Below the pieces are notes generated by a model. That model saw nothing but the letters and a program-made list of their open reading frames with translations, was not told the DNA's origin and ran no database searches. A DNA stretch of 64,000 nucleotides from Oligoflexia bacterium. Its GTDB lineage: Bacteria > Bdellovibrionota > Bdellovibrionia > Bdellovibrionales > Bdellovibrionaceae. Each line of letters begins with the position of its first letter. Position 1 is the first letter of the stretch. Made by a program: the position numbers and the translations under genes. Of the stretch, positions 36,591 to 45,589 are shown one piece after another. The DNA is taken from positions 104,446 to 168,445 of the forward strand of contig BOLD01000008.1 in the NCBI GenBank assembly GCA_016861345.1, in the 5' to 3' direction.

Positions 36591-37709
36591 ATGTTCACGC
36601 CGGTGCTGCAGATAAGAAATCTTTCAAAAACTTTTGTCAATCATGAAAAGCCAGTTTTGGATGGTTTGAATTTAACTATCCAAAAAGGCGAGTTTTTTTC
36701 CCTGCTCGGGCCAAGTGGGTGTGGAAAGACAACTCTTTTGAGAATGATTGCTGGGTTTGAGCATCAAGACCAGGGCGAGATTATCCTGGATGGAGTTCCG
36801 CTTTCCCGTGACAGTTCTCCTCGTGAGAGGCCCTTTAACATTGTTTTTCAAAAATATGCTCTTTTCCCACACATGTCCGTTTTTGATAACATTGCATTTG
36901 GTTTGAGGGCGAAAAAGGTTCCCGAGACTCAAGTAAAAACTCAAGTGCATGAGATGCTCCAGTTGACCAAATTAGTGGGATTTGAAAGTCGGTTACCGAC
37001 AACGCTTTCTGGGGGGCAGGCTCAGCGAGTGGCAGTGGCTAGAGCCCTTGTGAATAAACCCCGAATTTTGCTTTTAGATGAGCCACTTTCTGCGTTGGAT
37101 TTAAAGATGCGGGCTCATATGCAAAAAGAGATTCGAGATCTGCAGCAGCAGCTCGGATTGACATTTATTTATGTGACCCATGACCAAGAAGAGGCCTTTG
37201 CTCTGTCTGACCGCATTGCGGTGATGAACGAGGGGCGTATTGAGCAGGTGGATCAACCGCTCGCTTTGTATGATGAGCCCAAGTCTTTATTTGTGGCCAG
37301 ATTTGTCGGAAATATCACCGAAATTCCCACTCAACAGATTACTGAATCAGAAGGGCCCTTTGTCCAAATTCTTTCCCATGGTTTGCAGCTGAAGGGGAAG
37401 CCTCAGAAAATTCAGAAAACACAGAAAAATGCTGAACTGGCAAATATGGCAATCATTCGGCCAGAGAGAATTGATCTTGAGATCGGACGAGAAGTTCCCC
37501 CTTATTACAATCGTCTCAAAGGCAAAGTTGTTCGAAGTGTCTTTCGTGGAACCTATGTTGAAATCGAGATTCAAATTTCGGACGGGCTTCGGTTGCAGGC
37601 ATTGATCCCACCCCATGAGGTCGAGAAAAATAAAATAAAAGAAGGTGATTTGATACCTCTTTGTTTTGATCCAGAAGATACCATCGTATTTATGGGAGAT
37701 CAGATTTGA
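36591..37709 (+). CDS. potA: Spermidine/putrescine ABC transporter ATPase
   Basis: PotA is the ATPase of the polyamine importer. The 372-residue protein has Walker A GPSGCGKTTLLRMIAGFE, the Q-loop VFQKYALFPHMSVFDN, the signature LSGGQAQRVAVARAL and Walker B LLLDEPLSALDLKM. A C-terminal TOBE-type regulatory domain starts around residue 270. No Shine-Dalgarno sequence is visible before the ATG. The close divergent potD start leaves little room for a leader. The stop overlaps the potB start (TTGA). Confidence 0.94.
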   Translation: MFTPVLQIRNLSKTFVNHEKPVLDGLNLTIQKGEFFSLLGPSGCGKTTLLRMIAGFEHQDQGEIILDGVPLSRDSSPRERPFNIVFQKYALFPHMSVFDNIAFGLRAKKVPETQVKTQVHEMLQLTKLVGFESRLPTTLSGGQAQRVAVARALVNKPRILLLDEPLSALDLKMRAHMQKEIRDLQQQLGLTFIYVTHDQEEAFALSDRIAVMNEGRIEQVDQPLALYDEPKSLFVARFVGNITEIPTQQITESEGPFVQILSHGLQLKGKPQKIQKTQKNAELANMAIIRPERIDLEIGREVPPYYNRLKGKVVRSVFRGTYVEIEIQISDGLRLQALIPPHEVEKNKIKEGDLIPLCFDPEDTIVFMGDQI

Positions 37710-38539
37710 GAACGGCTCGCGTGGGCTTATCAGCTTGGATTCCTTTGATATGGTTTTTCACTTTTTTAGTTGGACCCATTTTGTATTTGGTGGTTCTCAG
37801 TTTAGCTAAAAAAGGTTTATATGGCGGAGTTGATTGGGTCTTTCAATTTTCAAATTACGAAAGAGTTGCCAACCAACTGTATCTGGAAATTTTCTTAAGA
37901 AGCTTTCAGATGGCGCTTTTGACGACACTATTTGTACTTATTCTTGGAGTTCCGTTGGCCTGGTCAATTGCCACGTTAAAGGGGGCATGGAAAAAAATCT
38001 GTCTTTTTCTTGTGCTTGCGCCTTTTTTAATGAATTTGGTAGTTCGAGTGTATTCGCTGAAATACTTATTTTCATATGATGGTCCTGTTCAGTTCTTGGT
38101 TCGAGTTTTTGGATTTCAGCTGGATCAATATCAGTTATCACAGAACCAGTATTTAGTTTTTTGGGGTATGGTGACGACGTATTTACCCTTTGCTGTTTTT
38201 CCTCTTCTCGTTGCATTTGAAAAATTGAATTATGACCAAATCGAGGCCTGTGAAGATATGGGTGCAAGTTCCATGATGACTTTATGGAAAGTAATTTTAC
38301 CTCAGGTAAGGCCGGCCTTGGCAAGTGGGAGCTTGATGGTCCTCGTTCCTTCTTTTGGAGAGTTTTTAATTCCAGACATGCTTGGTGGTGCAAAGACCAT
38401 GTTGGCCGGCAATCTGATTACAGAGCAATTTTTGAAGAACAGAGATTGGCCCTTTGGGGCCTCGTTAAGTGTGATTTTAATATTGCTTCTTGGTTTGTGT
38501 GCCTATTTTATTCATCGATGGGGAAGAATTCGTGTCTAG
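37706..38539 (+). CDS. potB: Spermidine/putrescine ABC transporter permease PotB
   Basis: PotB is one of two inner-membrane permeases of the polyamine importer. The 277-residue protein has about six transmembrane segments. It carries the EAA-loop motif ACEDMGASSMMTLWKVILPQ, which contacts PotA. It also has the PotB-type ending around TKTML-like AKTMLAGNLITEQFLKNRDW. The TTG start overlaps the potA stop. Confidence 0.92.
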   Translation: MRTARVGLSAWIPLIWFFTFLVGPILYLVVLSLAKKGLYGGVDWVFQFSNYERVANQLYLEIFLRSFQMALLTTLFVLILGVPLAWSIATLKGAWKKICLFLVLAPFLMNLVVRVYSLKYLFSYDGPVQFLVRVFGFQLDQYQLSQNQYLVFWGMVTTYLPFAVFPLLVAFEKLNYDQIEACEDMGASSMMTLWKVILPQVRPALASGSLMVLVPSFGEFLIPDMLGGAKTMLAGNLITEQFLKNRDWPFGASLSVILILLLGLCAYFIHRWGRIRV

Positions 38540-39320
38540 TCTTCATCGTCCACCTGCACCTTTATGGATTCGCCTGATGATGATCCTTGCCTTGATTATT
38601 CTAACAATTCCTCTATTCACCATGACTGTGGGGTCTGTTTTTGAAGGAGGCCAGCTTACGTTGAAGTGGTTTTTAGAGGTTATTCAGGACGAGGAAATAC
38701 AAGCAGCCATGGGTCGCAGTGTTGTGGTGGCAATTGTTGCCGGAGCTGTGTCGACTCTGCTGGGTTTAATTATGGCTTTTGGAATTGAGAAATATTCTTT
38801 TCGTGGTCGATCTCTTTTGCAGTTTCTCTCGATGGTGGCGATGCTATTGCCAGAGTTAGTTTTTGCCTTGTCCTTGCTATCTTGGTTTGTCATCCTTCGA
38901 TTTGAATTAAGTCTACTGACTGTAGGAATTGCTCATGTCACTTTTAGCATTTCATTTTCAGCCTTAATTATTGGCAGTCGCATGTTACAGCTGGACACGG
39001 CTCTTGAAGATGCCGCTCAAGATCTGGGGGCAGGTGAAGTTCTTGTTTTAAGGAAGGTTCTTTTGCCGCAGTTATCAGGGGCAATCTTAAGTAGTTTTTT
39101 GATTTGTTTGATTTTGTCGTTTGATGATTTTCTAATAACCTTTTTTGTAAATGGAGTGGGGCAGGACACTTTACCGATTCGTCTTTTTACCTCAACAAAA
39201 ATGGGGTTTTCTCCGAAATACAATGCGTTAGCGACAATGATGGTTTTTGTGACCTCCTGTGTGGCTTTTCTTCTTTTGAGTTTGGGAATGAGGCAATCCA
39301 AAAAAAATCATATCCGATAA
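38532..39320 (+). CDS. potC: Spermidine/putrescine ABC transporter permease PotC
   Basis: PotC pairs with PotB in the membrane. The 262-residue protein has six hydrophobic segments and the EAA-type loop ALEDAAQDLGAGEVLVLRKV. It also has LILSFDDFLITFFVNG, a typical PotC segment. The GTG at 38532 overlaps the end of potB by 8 nt and gives a family-typical length. A longer start at 38490 would overlap potB by 50 nt and is less likely. Confidence 0.92.
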   Translation: MSSLHRPPAPLWIRLMMILALIILTIPLFTMTVGSVFEGGQLTLKWFLEVIQDEEIQAAMGRSVVVAIVAGAVSTLLGLIMAFGIEKYSFRGRSLLQFLSMVAMLLPELVFALSLLSWFVILRFELSLLTVGIAHVTFSISFSALIIGSRMLQLDTALEDAAQDLGAGEVLVLRKVLLPQLSGAILSSFLICLILSFDDFLITFFVNGVGQDTLPIRLFTSTKMGFSPKYNALATMMVFVTSCVAFLLLSLGMRQSKKNHIR

Positions 39321-39325
39321 AGTGT

Positions 39326-39355
39326 TTGCGCCTGCAGATTTTTGGGTGGTATATT
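39326..39355 (+). promoter_or_regulatory. Possible promoter of the repeat-protein cassette
   Basis: TTGCGC (39326-39331) and TATATT (39350-39355) with an 18-bp spacer lie just after potC. The -10 is good and the -35 is poor. It would give a leader of about 38 nt for the start at 39399. Tentative. Confidence 0.35.
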
Positions 39356-39398
39356 TTCTCCCTGGGAGAAGTTATCAGAAAAAATAGGGATAAGTTCG

Positions 39399-40478
39399 AT
39401 GGGGAATGACATCAAGCAAATCGATGAGATACCGATAAAAGCGGTATGCAATAGAAAAATTTCACGTAGGAAATTTTTCGTGATTTCCCGTTTGGTAGCT
39501 GGTGCGGGATTATTTGCGATGTTTTTTCCACACTTTGCTGGTGCGCAAATGTTGCCCTTTGCCTTTTGGAAAAAGAAATCCAATACGAATGGCGGTAGTG
39601 GCAATCAGCGCGCGATCTTCGGTTATGGAATGAATAGTAGTTCAGTTAGTGTTTCCATGACCAATCTCGTTTCTAACACAGGAGTGGTGGCTACGGACGT
39701 TACGGGTGTTGGGACTGCTCGCAATATGCTCGCAGGTGCTGGATACGGTGGAGACAAGGCAATCTTCGGTTATGGGTATGATGATTATGATGGAGTTACC
39801 ACGACAAATCTAGTTTCCAATATGGGCGTGGTCGCTGCGGATGTTACGAGTGTTGGCACTGCTCGTTATGGCCTCGCTGCTGCCGGTTACGGTGGAGACA
39901 AGGCAATCTTCGGTTATGGGTTGAGTAGCATAAGTAGCACATACGTTTCGATGACAAATCTAGTTTCTAACATCGGAGTGGTGGCTTCGGACGTTACGGG
40001 TGTAGGGACCGCGCGAACTAGCCTCGCGGCTACTGGTTACGGTGGAGATAAGGCGATCTTCGGTTATGGACATATTGGAAGCCCCCTTTCTGTGACGAAT
40101 CTAGTCTCTAACACGGGAGTAGTTGCTACAAATGTCACAGGTGTCGGCACTGCTCGTTATGGCCTCGCTGCTGCCGGTTACGGTGGAGATAAGGCGATCT
40201 TCGGTTATGGAAATCAAAGTACCAACTTCTATTCCATGACCAATCTAGTTTCTAGCACAGGAGTGGTCGCTACGGATGTTACCGGAGTTGGTTCTGCTCG
40301 TGGTTTTCTCGCTGCCGCCGGTTACGGTGGAGACAAGGCAATTTTCGGTTATGGAATGAATAGCGGTTACGCTTACGTTTCGATGACAAATCTAGTTTCT
40401 AACAATGGCGTGGTTACTGCGGACGTCGCGGGTGTTGGTACGGGGCGCGAATGGCTTGCGGCTGCCGGTTATGCATAG
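39399..40478 (+). CDS. Tat-exported six-repeat protein, probable beta-propeller
   Basis: I do not know a named family for this 359-residue protein. The N-terminus has a twin-arginine signal (KISRRKFFVISRLVAGAGLF, ending FAGAQ) and a short Gly/Asn linker. The rest is six repeats of 46-50 residues. Each repeat begins AIFGYG and includes TNLVSNTGVVATDVTGVGTA followed by R, with a closing LAAAGYGGDK. Repeat length and Gly/aromatic pattern fit kelch-like propeller blades. Similar repeats occur, as I remember, in marine phage structural proteins. The ATG at 39399 is chosen over the upstream start at 39342 because an AGGGA sequence precedes it and the Tat signal is then short. It is probably co-transcribed with the gene at 40507. 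Confidence 0.7.
   Translation: MGNDIKQIDEIPIKAVCNRKISRRKFFVISRLVAGAGLFAMFFPHFAGAQMLPFAFWKKKSNTNGGSGNQRAIFGYGMNSSSVSVSMTNLVSNTGVVATDVTGVGTARNMLAGAGYGGDKAIFGYGYDDYDGVTTTNLVSNMGVVAADVTSVGTARYGLAAAGYGGDKAIFGYGLSSISSTYVSMTNLVSNIGVVASDVTGVGTARTSLAATGYGGDKAIFGYGHIGSPLSVTNLVSNTGVVATNVTGVGTARYGLAAAGYGGDKAIFGYGNQSTNFYSMTNLVSSTGVVATDVTGVGSARGFLAAAGYGGDKAIFGYGMNSGYAYVSMTNLVSNNGVVTADVAGVGTGREWLAAAGYA
39612..40478 (+). repeat. Six in-frame coding repeats of 141-150 bp
   Basis: Units begin at 39612, 39759, 39903, 40053, 40194 and 40338, measuring 147, 144, 150, 141, 144 and 141 bp (the last includes the stop). The junction segment around GGTTACGGTGGAGAYAAGGC is nearly identical between units. The variable part is the 8-14 residues right after AIFGYG. 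Direct repeats this similar can recombine and change blade number. Confidence 0.92.
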
Positions 40479-40506
40479 TTACTGATCTTTAAAAAAGGAC
40501 AAACTA

Positions 40507-41148
40507 ATGGCTTCAAGATTGAACAGTGAATTTAACTACCGCACTCAGGTGCTTGGTGAAACTCCCTGGGAGAAGATCAAGCACATCAAGAACTTTCTTG
40601 TCGGCAGGAAGCGTGCTGCCGCCCTGCAGGACGTTGGAAGTAAAAGGCTTGAAGCCCTCAGAGCTGAATTGCAACACGCAATTGATAGTAATGCTCTTCC
40701 ACATATCATTCTCCGTCTCCAAGCTGACCTCATCGAACAGGAGTCTGTGCAAGATGACTTGAACGAGAGCTTTGAGTTAAATAAGAAAGAAATTGCATGT
40801 CTTGAAAAATACTTGCAGGAGCTCTACGAGATAGCCGAACCCACTCGTATTCCTGGCTACTCCGACGACGATATGTTTGAGGTTAATGCTGCTCACGAGT
40901 TCACAGTGATGATTGCTCGGGATATCCAAGCTGAGGTCATCGCGAATGGCCGCCCGTCTCCAGCGAAGCTGCGTAATGCAATGTCGAATCCAGTCACGTT
41001 CAATGCCCTCAAGCAGATCGGTCTGATTCCACCTGAAACCGAAATGATTCTTCCCAGCGCCGATGTGCAGAATGTCACGTTAATTAGTGATCGGTCTGAG
41101 CCGTTGATAGCGGATAGTATGGAGCAAGGACCTCATAGCTTAGTATGA
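40507..41148 (+). CDS. Phage-structural-like protein of unknown function
   Basis: The 213-residue protein has no signal peptide. The N-terminus is NYRTQVLGETPWEKIKHIKN. A long charged helical region follows (residues ~35-105, coiled-coil-like, LEALRAELQHAIDS, DDLNESFELNKKEIACLEKY). The C-terminal part has FTVMIARDIQAEVIANGRPS and KLRNAMSNPVTFNALKQIGL. It reminds me of proteins next to tail or structural genes in marine phages, but I cannot confirm this here. It is 28 nt after the repeat protein with an AAAGGAC ribosome binding site, so the two form one cassette. Confidence 0.6.
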   Translation: MASRLNSEFNYRTQVLGETPWEKIKHIKNFLVGRKRAAALQDVGSKRLEALRAELQHAIDSNALPHIILRLQADLIEQESVQDDLNESFELNKKEIACLEKYLQELYEIAEPTRIPGYSDDDMFEVNAAHEFTVMIARDIQAEVIANGRPSPAKLRNAMSNPVTFNALKQIGLIPPETEMILPSADVQNVTLISDRSEPLIADSMEQGPHSLV

Positions 41149-41357
41149 TCTAAAATGTGAGGGCTTATATCCGTGTTATTAGTGCTAAGTGGGTGCTGAT
41201 GGTAGCAAGGGTGTGCTTGCCTCAATGAATGCGACGCATTAACCCGATTTAACTGTCTCATTTCGAGATTATTATAAAAATGTTCATTTAGCCCTCAACG
41301 AAAGTCCAGGTTCACCGATAAGAAAGAACCTAATAACTTTTGATGAAGGAGTACTTC
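41149..41357. other. Intergenic region before hpf
   Basis: No gene or tRNA is seen in these 209 bp. There is a short perfect inverted repeat AATGCG-A-CGCATT (41228-41240), a possible promoter (next entry), and GGTTC/GAACC repeats near 41310-41332. The region marks the right edge of the phage-like cassette. Confidence 0.5.
41248..41275 (+). promoter_or_regulatory. Possible promoter of hpf
   Basis: TTTAAC (41248-41253) and TATTAT (41270-41275) are spaced by 16 bp, about 80 bp before the hpf start. The boxes are moderate. I saw no convincing -24/-12 sigma-54 site. Confidence 0.3.
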
Positions 41358-41738
41358 ATGGATTTTAAGCATACTTTCCTCCATGTGGATGTTTCAGAGG
41401 CGCTCAAAGCCTACTCACAGGAACAAATACAGCATTATGAGCGTTATTTGCACGCGGGGGGACAGTGTCATATTCATTATCGGTTTAACCAACACCATTG
41501 CGAGGTTCAAATTGATGTTCATTCATCGTGGGGGCATTTTAAGGCGACAGCGAAAGGAGATTCATTTTATTTGGCGGTTGATAAGGCTGCCGAAAAAATA
41601 GGCAAACAGTTCCTGAAAATGAAGGAAAAGAATCAGAACCACAAAAAATATGATCGCTCCAAGCAGGGGCGCCTTGAGCGGGTCAATACAATGCTTGAGT
41701 TTGATGGAACCCCTTACCCCTATAAAAAGCCTGCTTAA
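41358..41738 (+). CDS. hpf: Ribosome hibernation promoting factor, short form
   Basis: HPF binds the 30S decoding region and inactivates ribosomes in stationary phase. The protein has the beta-alpha-beta-beta-beta-alpha pattern of the RaiA/HPF family. Family segments include FKHTFLHVDVSEALKAYSQE, CHIHYRF, WGHFKATAKGDSFYLAVDKA and a basic tail. The 126-residue length means the short type without the C-terminal dimerisation domain of long HPF. The ATG at 41358 has GGAG at proper spacing. hpf often follows rpoN in proteobacteria; here eight kilobases or less of other genes separate them. Confidence 0.85.
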   Translation: MDFKHTFLHVDVSEALKAYSQEQIQHYERYLHAGGQCHIHYRFNQHHCEVQIDVHSSWGHFKATAKGDSFYLAVDKAAEKIGKQFLKMKEKNQNHKKYDRSKQGRLERVNTMLEFDGTPYPYKKPA

Positions 41739-41769
41739 TTTGTGCCATAACTCATGAACATCTCACCAA

Positions 41770-41796
41770 AAAGGCCCTCTATCAGAGGGCCTTTTA
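41770..41796 (+). terminator. Intrinsic terminator after hpf
   Basis: AAGGCCCTCT pairs with AGAGGGCCTT around the loop ATC, followed by a short T-run. The strong GC stem and position right after hpf make it a convincing rho-independent terminator. Confidence 0.9.
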
Positions 41797-41880
41797 CATT
41801 GCATTCCGGACTTCCATTTGTTAGCTTGCCTCGTTGATAAAAAAGGGAATTAGTTAACACTTTTATGAACGAGGTTTTTC

Positions 41881-43041
41881 ATGTCTTTACGAAAAAATTA
41901 TCTTTTTACCAGTGAGTCTGTTTCAGAAGGTCACCCAGATAAAATGTGTGATCAGGTCAGTGATGCTGTTCTTGATGCTATTTTAGCTCAAGATTCACGT
42001 GGTCGTGTGGCTTGTGAAACCTTGATGACAACAGGATTAGTTGCTGTTGCTGGTGAGATCACAACTTCTGCGAAAATCAACTTTCCTGAAATTGTTCGAG
42101 AGACAATTAAAAAAATCGGATACGACGACACTGATAAAGGATTTGATTATAAAACTTGTGGGGTCATTGTTTCTGTTGGTCAGCAATCAGCTGATATCGC
42201 AATGGGAGTAAAAGAAACTCTTTCAGAGGATCAGGGAGCCGGCGACCAAGGTTTGATGTTCGGCTATGCTGTGAATGAAACACCAGAATTAATGCCGCTT
42301 TCAATTTCTTTATCACATAAACTGATGGGTGAACTTGCTCAACTGCGAAAGTCGAACAAAGTTGATTGGCTTCGACCAGACAGCAAGTCTCAAGTTACCG
42401 TTGAGTACATCGATGGACAAGCGAAGCGAGTTGATGCTGTGGTGATTTCAACTCAACATGCTCCTGAGGCTGGACAAGGAACAATTAAAGAATTTGTTAT
42501 GGAAGAGCTGATTAAAAAAGTTATTCCTGCACATTATATCGATGCGAAAACGAAGTTTTTCATCAATCCAACTGGTCGATTTGTGACTGGTGGCCCTATG
42601 GGTGATGCGGGTTTGACTGGCCGAAAAATTATCGTGGATACCTATGGCGGTCATGGAGCCCACGGTGGTGGTGCTTTCTCAGGAAAAGATCCTTCAAAGG
42701 TTGACCGCTCTGCAGCTTACGCCGCTCGCCATGTCGCAAAGAATATTGTTGCTGCCGGTTTGGCAGAAAAGTGTTTGGTTCAGGTTGCCTACGCAATTGG
42801 TGTGGCTGAGCCAGTGAGCATTATGGTGAATGACTTTGGAACATCCAAGCACTCACCAGAAGCTCTTGAAAAAGCTGTGAAGCAAGTTTGGTCATTAAAG
42901 CCTGCGCGCATTATTAATGATTTGGATTTATTAAAGCCTGTTTACAGCCAAACAGCAGCCTATGGCCACTTTGGACGTGACAGCTTCACATGGGAAAAAT
43001 TGAACAAGGTTGCTCAACTCAAGGATATCTTGAAGGCCTAA
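41881..43041 (+). CDS. metK: S-adenosylmethionine synthetase
   Basis: MetK makes S-adenosylmethionine from ATP and methionine. The 386-residue protein has the metal/ATP site [16 protein letters not shown] and the [12 protein letters not shown] signature. It also has the glycine-rich [19 protein letters not shown] loop. The length is normal. It stands in its own unit after the hpf terminator and ends in TAATG, so lepA starts within its stop codon. No SAM riboswitch was recognised in the 84 bp upstream. Confidence 0.97.
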   Translation: MSLRKNYLFTSESVSEGHPDKMCDQVSDAVLDAILAQDSRGRVACETLMTTGLVAVAGEITTSAKINFPEIVRETIKKIGYDDTDKGFDYKTCGVIVSVGQQSADIAMGVKETLSEDQGAGDQGLMFGYAVNETPELMPLSISLSHKLMGELAQLRKSNKVDWLRPDSKSQVTVEYIDGQAKRVDAVVISTQHAPEAGQGTIKEFVMEELIKKVIPAHYIDAKTKFFINPTGRFVTGGPMGDAGLTGRKIIVDTYGGHGAHGGGAFSGKDPSKVDRSAAYAARHVAKNIVAAGLAEKCLVQVAYAIGVAEPVSIMVNDFGTSKHSPEALEKAVKQVWSLKPARIINDLDLLKPVYSQTAAYGHFGRDSFTWEKLNKVAQLKDILKA

Positions 43042-44840
43042 TGGATCCTAAATATATTCGCAACTTTTCTATTATCGCGCATATTGATCACGGCAAGTCG
43101 ACCCTTGCCGATGCTCTACTTGAATGCACTGGGGCTCTTTCAAATCGTGAGAAGAAAGACCAGTTTCTGGATAATATGGATCTTGAGCGAGAGCGAGGGA
43201 TCACGATTAAAGCTCAGACCGTGTGTTTGAAATATAAAGCCGATGATGGAATTGAGTATCAGATTAATCTGATCGATACTCCTGGCCATGTGGATTTCAG
43301 TTACGAAGTTTCAAGATCACTTGCTGCTTGCGAGGGTGCAATTCTGGTTGTGGACGCTGCTCAGGGCGTAGAAGCTCAAACTTTGGCCAACGTCTATTTA
43401 GCTTTGCAGAATAATCTGGAGATTATTCCTGTTCTTAATAAAATTGATCTTCCACAGGCAGATCCAGAGGGTGTGACAAAGCAAATTGAGGATGCAGTTG
43501 GTTTGGACTGTTCTGAGATTATCAAGGCTTCAGCAAAAGAAAGATTGGGAATTCGAGATATACTTGAAGCTGTGGTTAAAAAAGTTCCACCGCCAAAAGC
43601 AGATCGAACGTTACCACTTCGAGCTTTGATCTTTGATTCGTGGTTTGATTCATACCAGGGTGTTGTTGTTTTAGCTCGTTTGATGGATGGGACAATCAAA
43701 AAAGGTGATCGCATTAAGTTCATGGCTACGGATCGTGATTATGAAGTATTGCGAATGGGTAAAAATGCTCCGTTCCCTGTTTTTACAGACCAGCTCGATG
43801 CTGGTGAAGTGGGATTTTTTATCTGCGGGATTAAAGACATTCACGACGTCATGGTTGGTGATACCATCACTGATGCCAAAAAGCCTGCACTAGAGCCATT
43901 ACCTGGATTCCAAAAAATTAAACCGATGGTTTTTGCAGGTATTTTTCCGGTTGTTGCAACCGAGTTTGAAAATCTACAGGACGCCCTTGAGAAGCTAGTT
44001 TTAAATGACTCGTCACTTTCTTATATGAAAGAAAAATCTCAAGCCTTAGGGTTTGGATTTCGTTGTGGTTTCTTAGGTCTGTTACACATGGAGATAGTAC
44101 AAGAGAGATTGGAGCGAGAGTTTAATCTGAATCTCATCACCACAGCTCCAACGGTTGTCTACAAGGTCCACATGAATGATGGGACGGTTTTTGACCTGGA
44201 AAATCCATCTCAGTTGCCAAATGAAACTAAAATTCATCATATGGAAGAGCCCTATGTGAAGGTGACTCTTCATACTCCAACAGAATATATCGGGGCTCTT
44301 TTGAAGCTTTGTGAAGATAAGCGCGGAATCCAGCTGAAAATGGATTACATCACTGAGAAGAAAGTGATGATTGAATACAAAATTCCGATGAATGAAATTG
44401 TGATGGATTTTTATGATCGTTTGAAGTCTATCACCAAGGGCTATGCCTCGATGGAGTATGAACTGATTGGATTTGAAGAATCGGATCTGGTAAAAATGGA
44501 TATTATGCTTAACGGTGATCCGATCGATGCTCTTTCTTTAATTGTCCATCGTTCGAAAGCTCAGGCTCGGGGACGATCGTTAACAGAAAAAATGAAAGAA
44601 TTAATTCCCCGACAACAGTATCAAGTCGCCATTCAGGCTGCCATTGGGGCAAAGATTGTGGCTCGAGAGACCTTGGGCGCTTTGCGTAAAGATGTGACCG
44701 CTAAATGTTATGGTGGTGACATTAGCCGTAAGAGAAAGCTTCTTGAAAAGCAAAAAGAGGGTAAAAAGCGATTGAAACAAATCGGATCGATTGAAGTTCC
44801 CCAAGAAGCCTTCTTGGCAATTCTCAAGGTGGAGGATTAA
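43041..44840 (+). CDS. lepA: Elongation factor 4 (back-translocase LepA)
   Basis: LepA is a ribosomal GTPase related to EF-G. The 599-residue protein has G1 [17 protein letters not shown]2 [10 protein letters not shown]3 [12 protein letters not shown] and G4 NKIDLP. It lacks the EF-G G' insert and domain IV and has the LepA-specific C-terminal domain ([40 protein letters not shown]). The ATG at 43041 starts inside the metK stop. lepA directly upstream of lepB is a common arrangement. Confidence 0.97.
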   Translation: MDPKYIRNFSIIAHIDHGKSTLADALLECTGALSNREKKDQFLDNMDLERERGITIKAQTVCLKYKADDGIEYQINLIDTPGHVDFSYEVSRSLAACEGAILVVDAAQGVEAQTLANVYLALQNNLEIIPVLNKIDLPQADPEGVTKQIEDAVGLDCSEIIKASAKERLGIRDILEAVVKKVPPPKADRTLPLRALIFDSWFDSYQGVVVLARLMDGTIKKGDRIKFMATDRDYEVLRMGKNAPFPVFTDQLDAGEVGFFICGIKDIHDVMVGDTITDAKKPALEPLPGFQKIKPMVFAGIFPVVATEFENLQDALEKLVLNDSSLSYMKEKSQALGFGFRCGFLGLLHMEIVQERLEREFNLNLITTAPTVVYKVHMNDGTVFDLENPSQLPNETKIHHMEEPYVKVTLHTPTEYIGALLKLCEDKRGIQLKMDYITEKKVMIEYKIPMNEIVMDFYDRLKSITKGYASMEYELIGFEESDLVKMDIMLNGDPIDALSLIVHRSKAQARGRSLTEKMKELIPRQQYQVAIQAAIGAKIVARETLGALRKDVTAKCYGGDISRKRKLLEKQKEGKKRLKQIGSIEVPQEAFLAILKVED

Positions 44841-45587
44841 GTGGTCGACTGGAAAAGTAAAAAATTTTGGACCGAGGGCACAGGTTCCGTTTTCTTAGCA
44901 ATTCTTGCGGCACTAACGATTCGCTGGGGACTCTTTGAGGCCTATGTTATTCCTTCAGGAAGCATGCTGCCTTCTCTATTGATTCATGATCACATTTTTG
45001 TGAATAAGTTCGTGTACGGGCTTCGTGTTCCCTTCAGTGAAAAATGGTTGGTGAAATTTTCGGAGCCCAAGCGTGGTGAGGTTGTTGTTTTTAAATATCC
45101 CCGAGACATGAGCACATTCTTTATCAAGCGCGTTGTGGGTGAACCTGGAGATAAGATTTTTTACGAAAATGGAACTTTGTACATCAACGACCAGCCCATG
45201 GATAAAAAAGTTCCAGTGAATAACGATGATTTTAAATGGCTTCGAGATGCAGATTTTCAACGTGACGGCAATGTCTATGACAATAAGGACAACTATGTTC
45301 ACTTTACTGAAGTTCTTCAGAGTAAAGAGCATAGCATCCTTTTACGTCGGGGCGAAATCTACGATACTTTTGGTCCCGTGACAGTTCCACCAGATCATCT
45401 TTTCGTTATGGGTGATAATCGAAATAACTCAAGTGATGGGAGAGTTTGGGGCTTTTTGCCAAAGCAAAACATATTGGGCCGAGCAAGTATTGTTTGGCTC
45501 AGTTGTGATGAAACTTTACCTGTGGTCACCTTCCTATGTAATCCGCTGACCATTCGATTTAAACGCTTTTTCCACATGGTGAATTAG
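44841..45587 (+). CDS. lepB: Signal peptidase I (first of three)
   Basis: Signal peptidase I removes signal peptides from exported proteins at the periplasmic face. One N-terminal membrane segment precedes the catalytic motif VIPSGSMLPSLL (nucleophile Ser41). Box D is FFIKRVVGEPGD (general base Lys96), and box E is VMGDNRNNSSDGRVWG. The usual DSR is DGR here. The 248-residue product is the longest of the three copies. The start is GTG one nucleotide after lepA. Confidence 0.93.
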   Translation: MVDWKSKKFWTEGTGSVFLAILAALTIRWGLFEAYVIPSGSMLPSLLIHDHIFVNKFVYGLRVPFSEKWLVKFSEPKRGEVVVFKYPRDMSTFFIKRVVGEPGDKIFYENGTLYINDQPMDKKVPVNNDDFKWLRDADFQRDGNVYDNKDNYVHFTEVLQSKEHSILLRRGEIYDTFGPVTVPPDHLFVMGDNRNNSSDGRVWGFLPKQNILGRASIVWLSCDETLPVVTFLCNPLTIRFKRFFHMVN

Positions 45588-45589
45588 TT

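Noticed and set aside
37938..38393. 151-residue minus-strand ORF opposite potB
   Set aside because: It lies fully inside potB on the other strand and has biased composition and no recognisable domain.
39612..40478. Regular ~145-bp repeats considered as a CRISPR array
   Set aside because: Units are one open frame with conserved protein motifs, are too long, and lack unique spacers between identical short repeats.
41149..41357. Search for a tRNA or attachment site flanking the phage-like cassette
   Set aside because: No cloverleaf, no integrase and no matching direct repeats were seen; the cassette is not a recognisable prophage.
41796..41880. SAM riboswitch upstream of metK
   Set aside because: The gap is only 85 bp and shows no stem-loop architecture of a SAM riboswitch.
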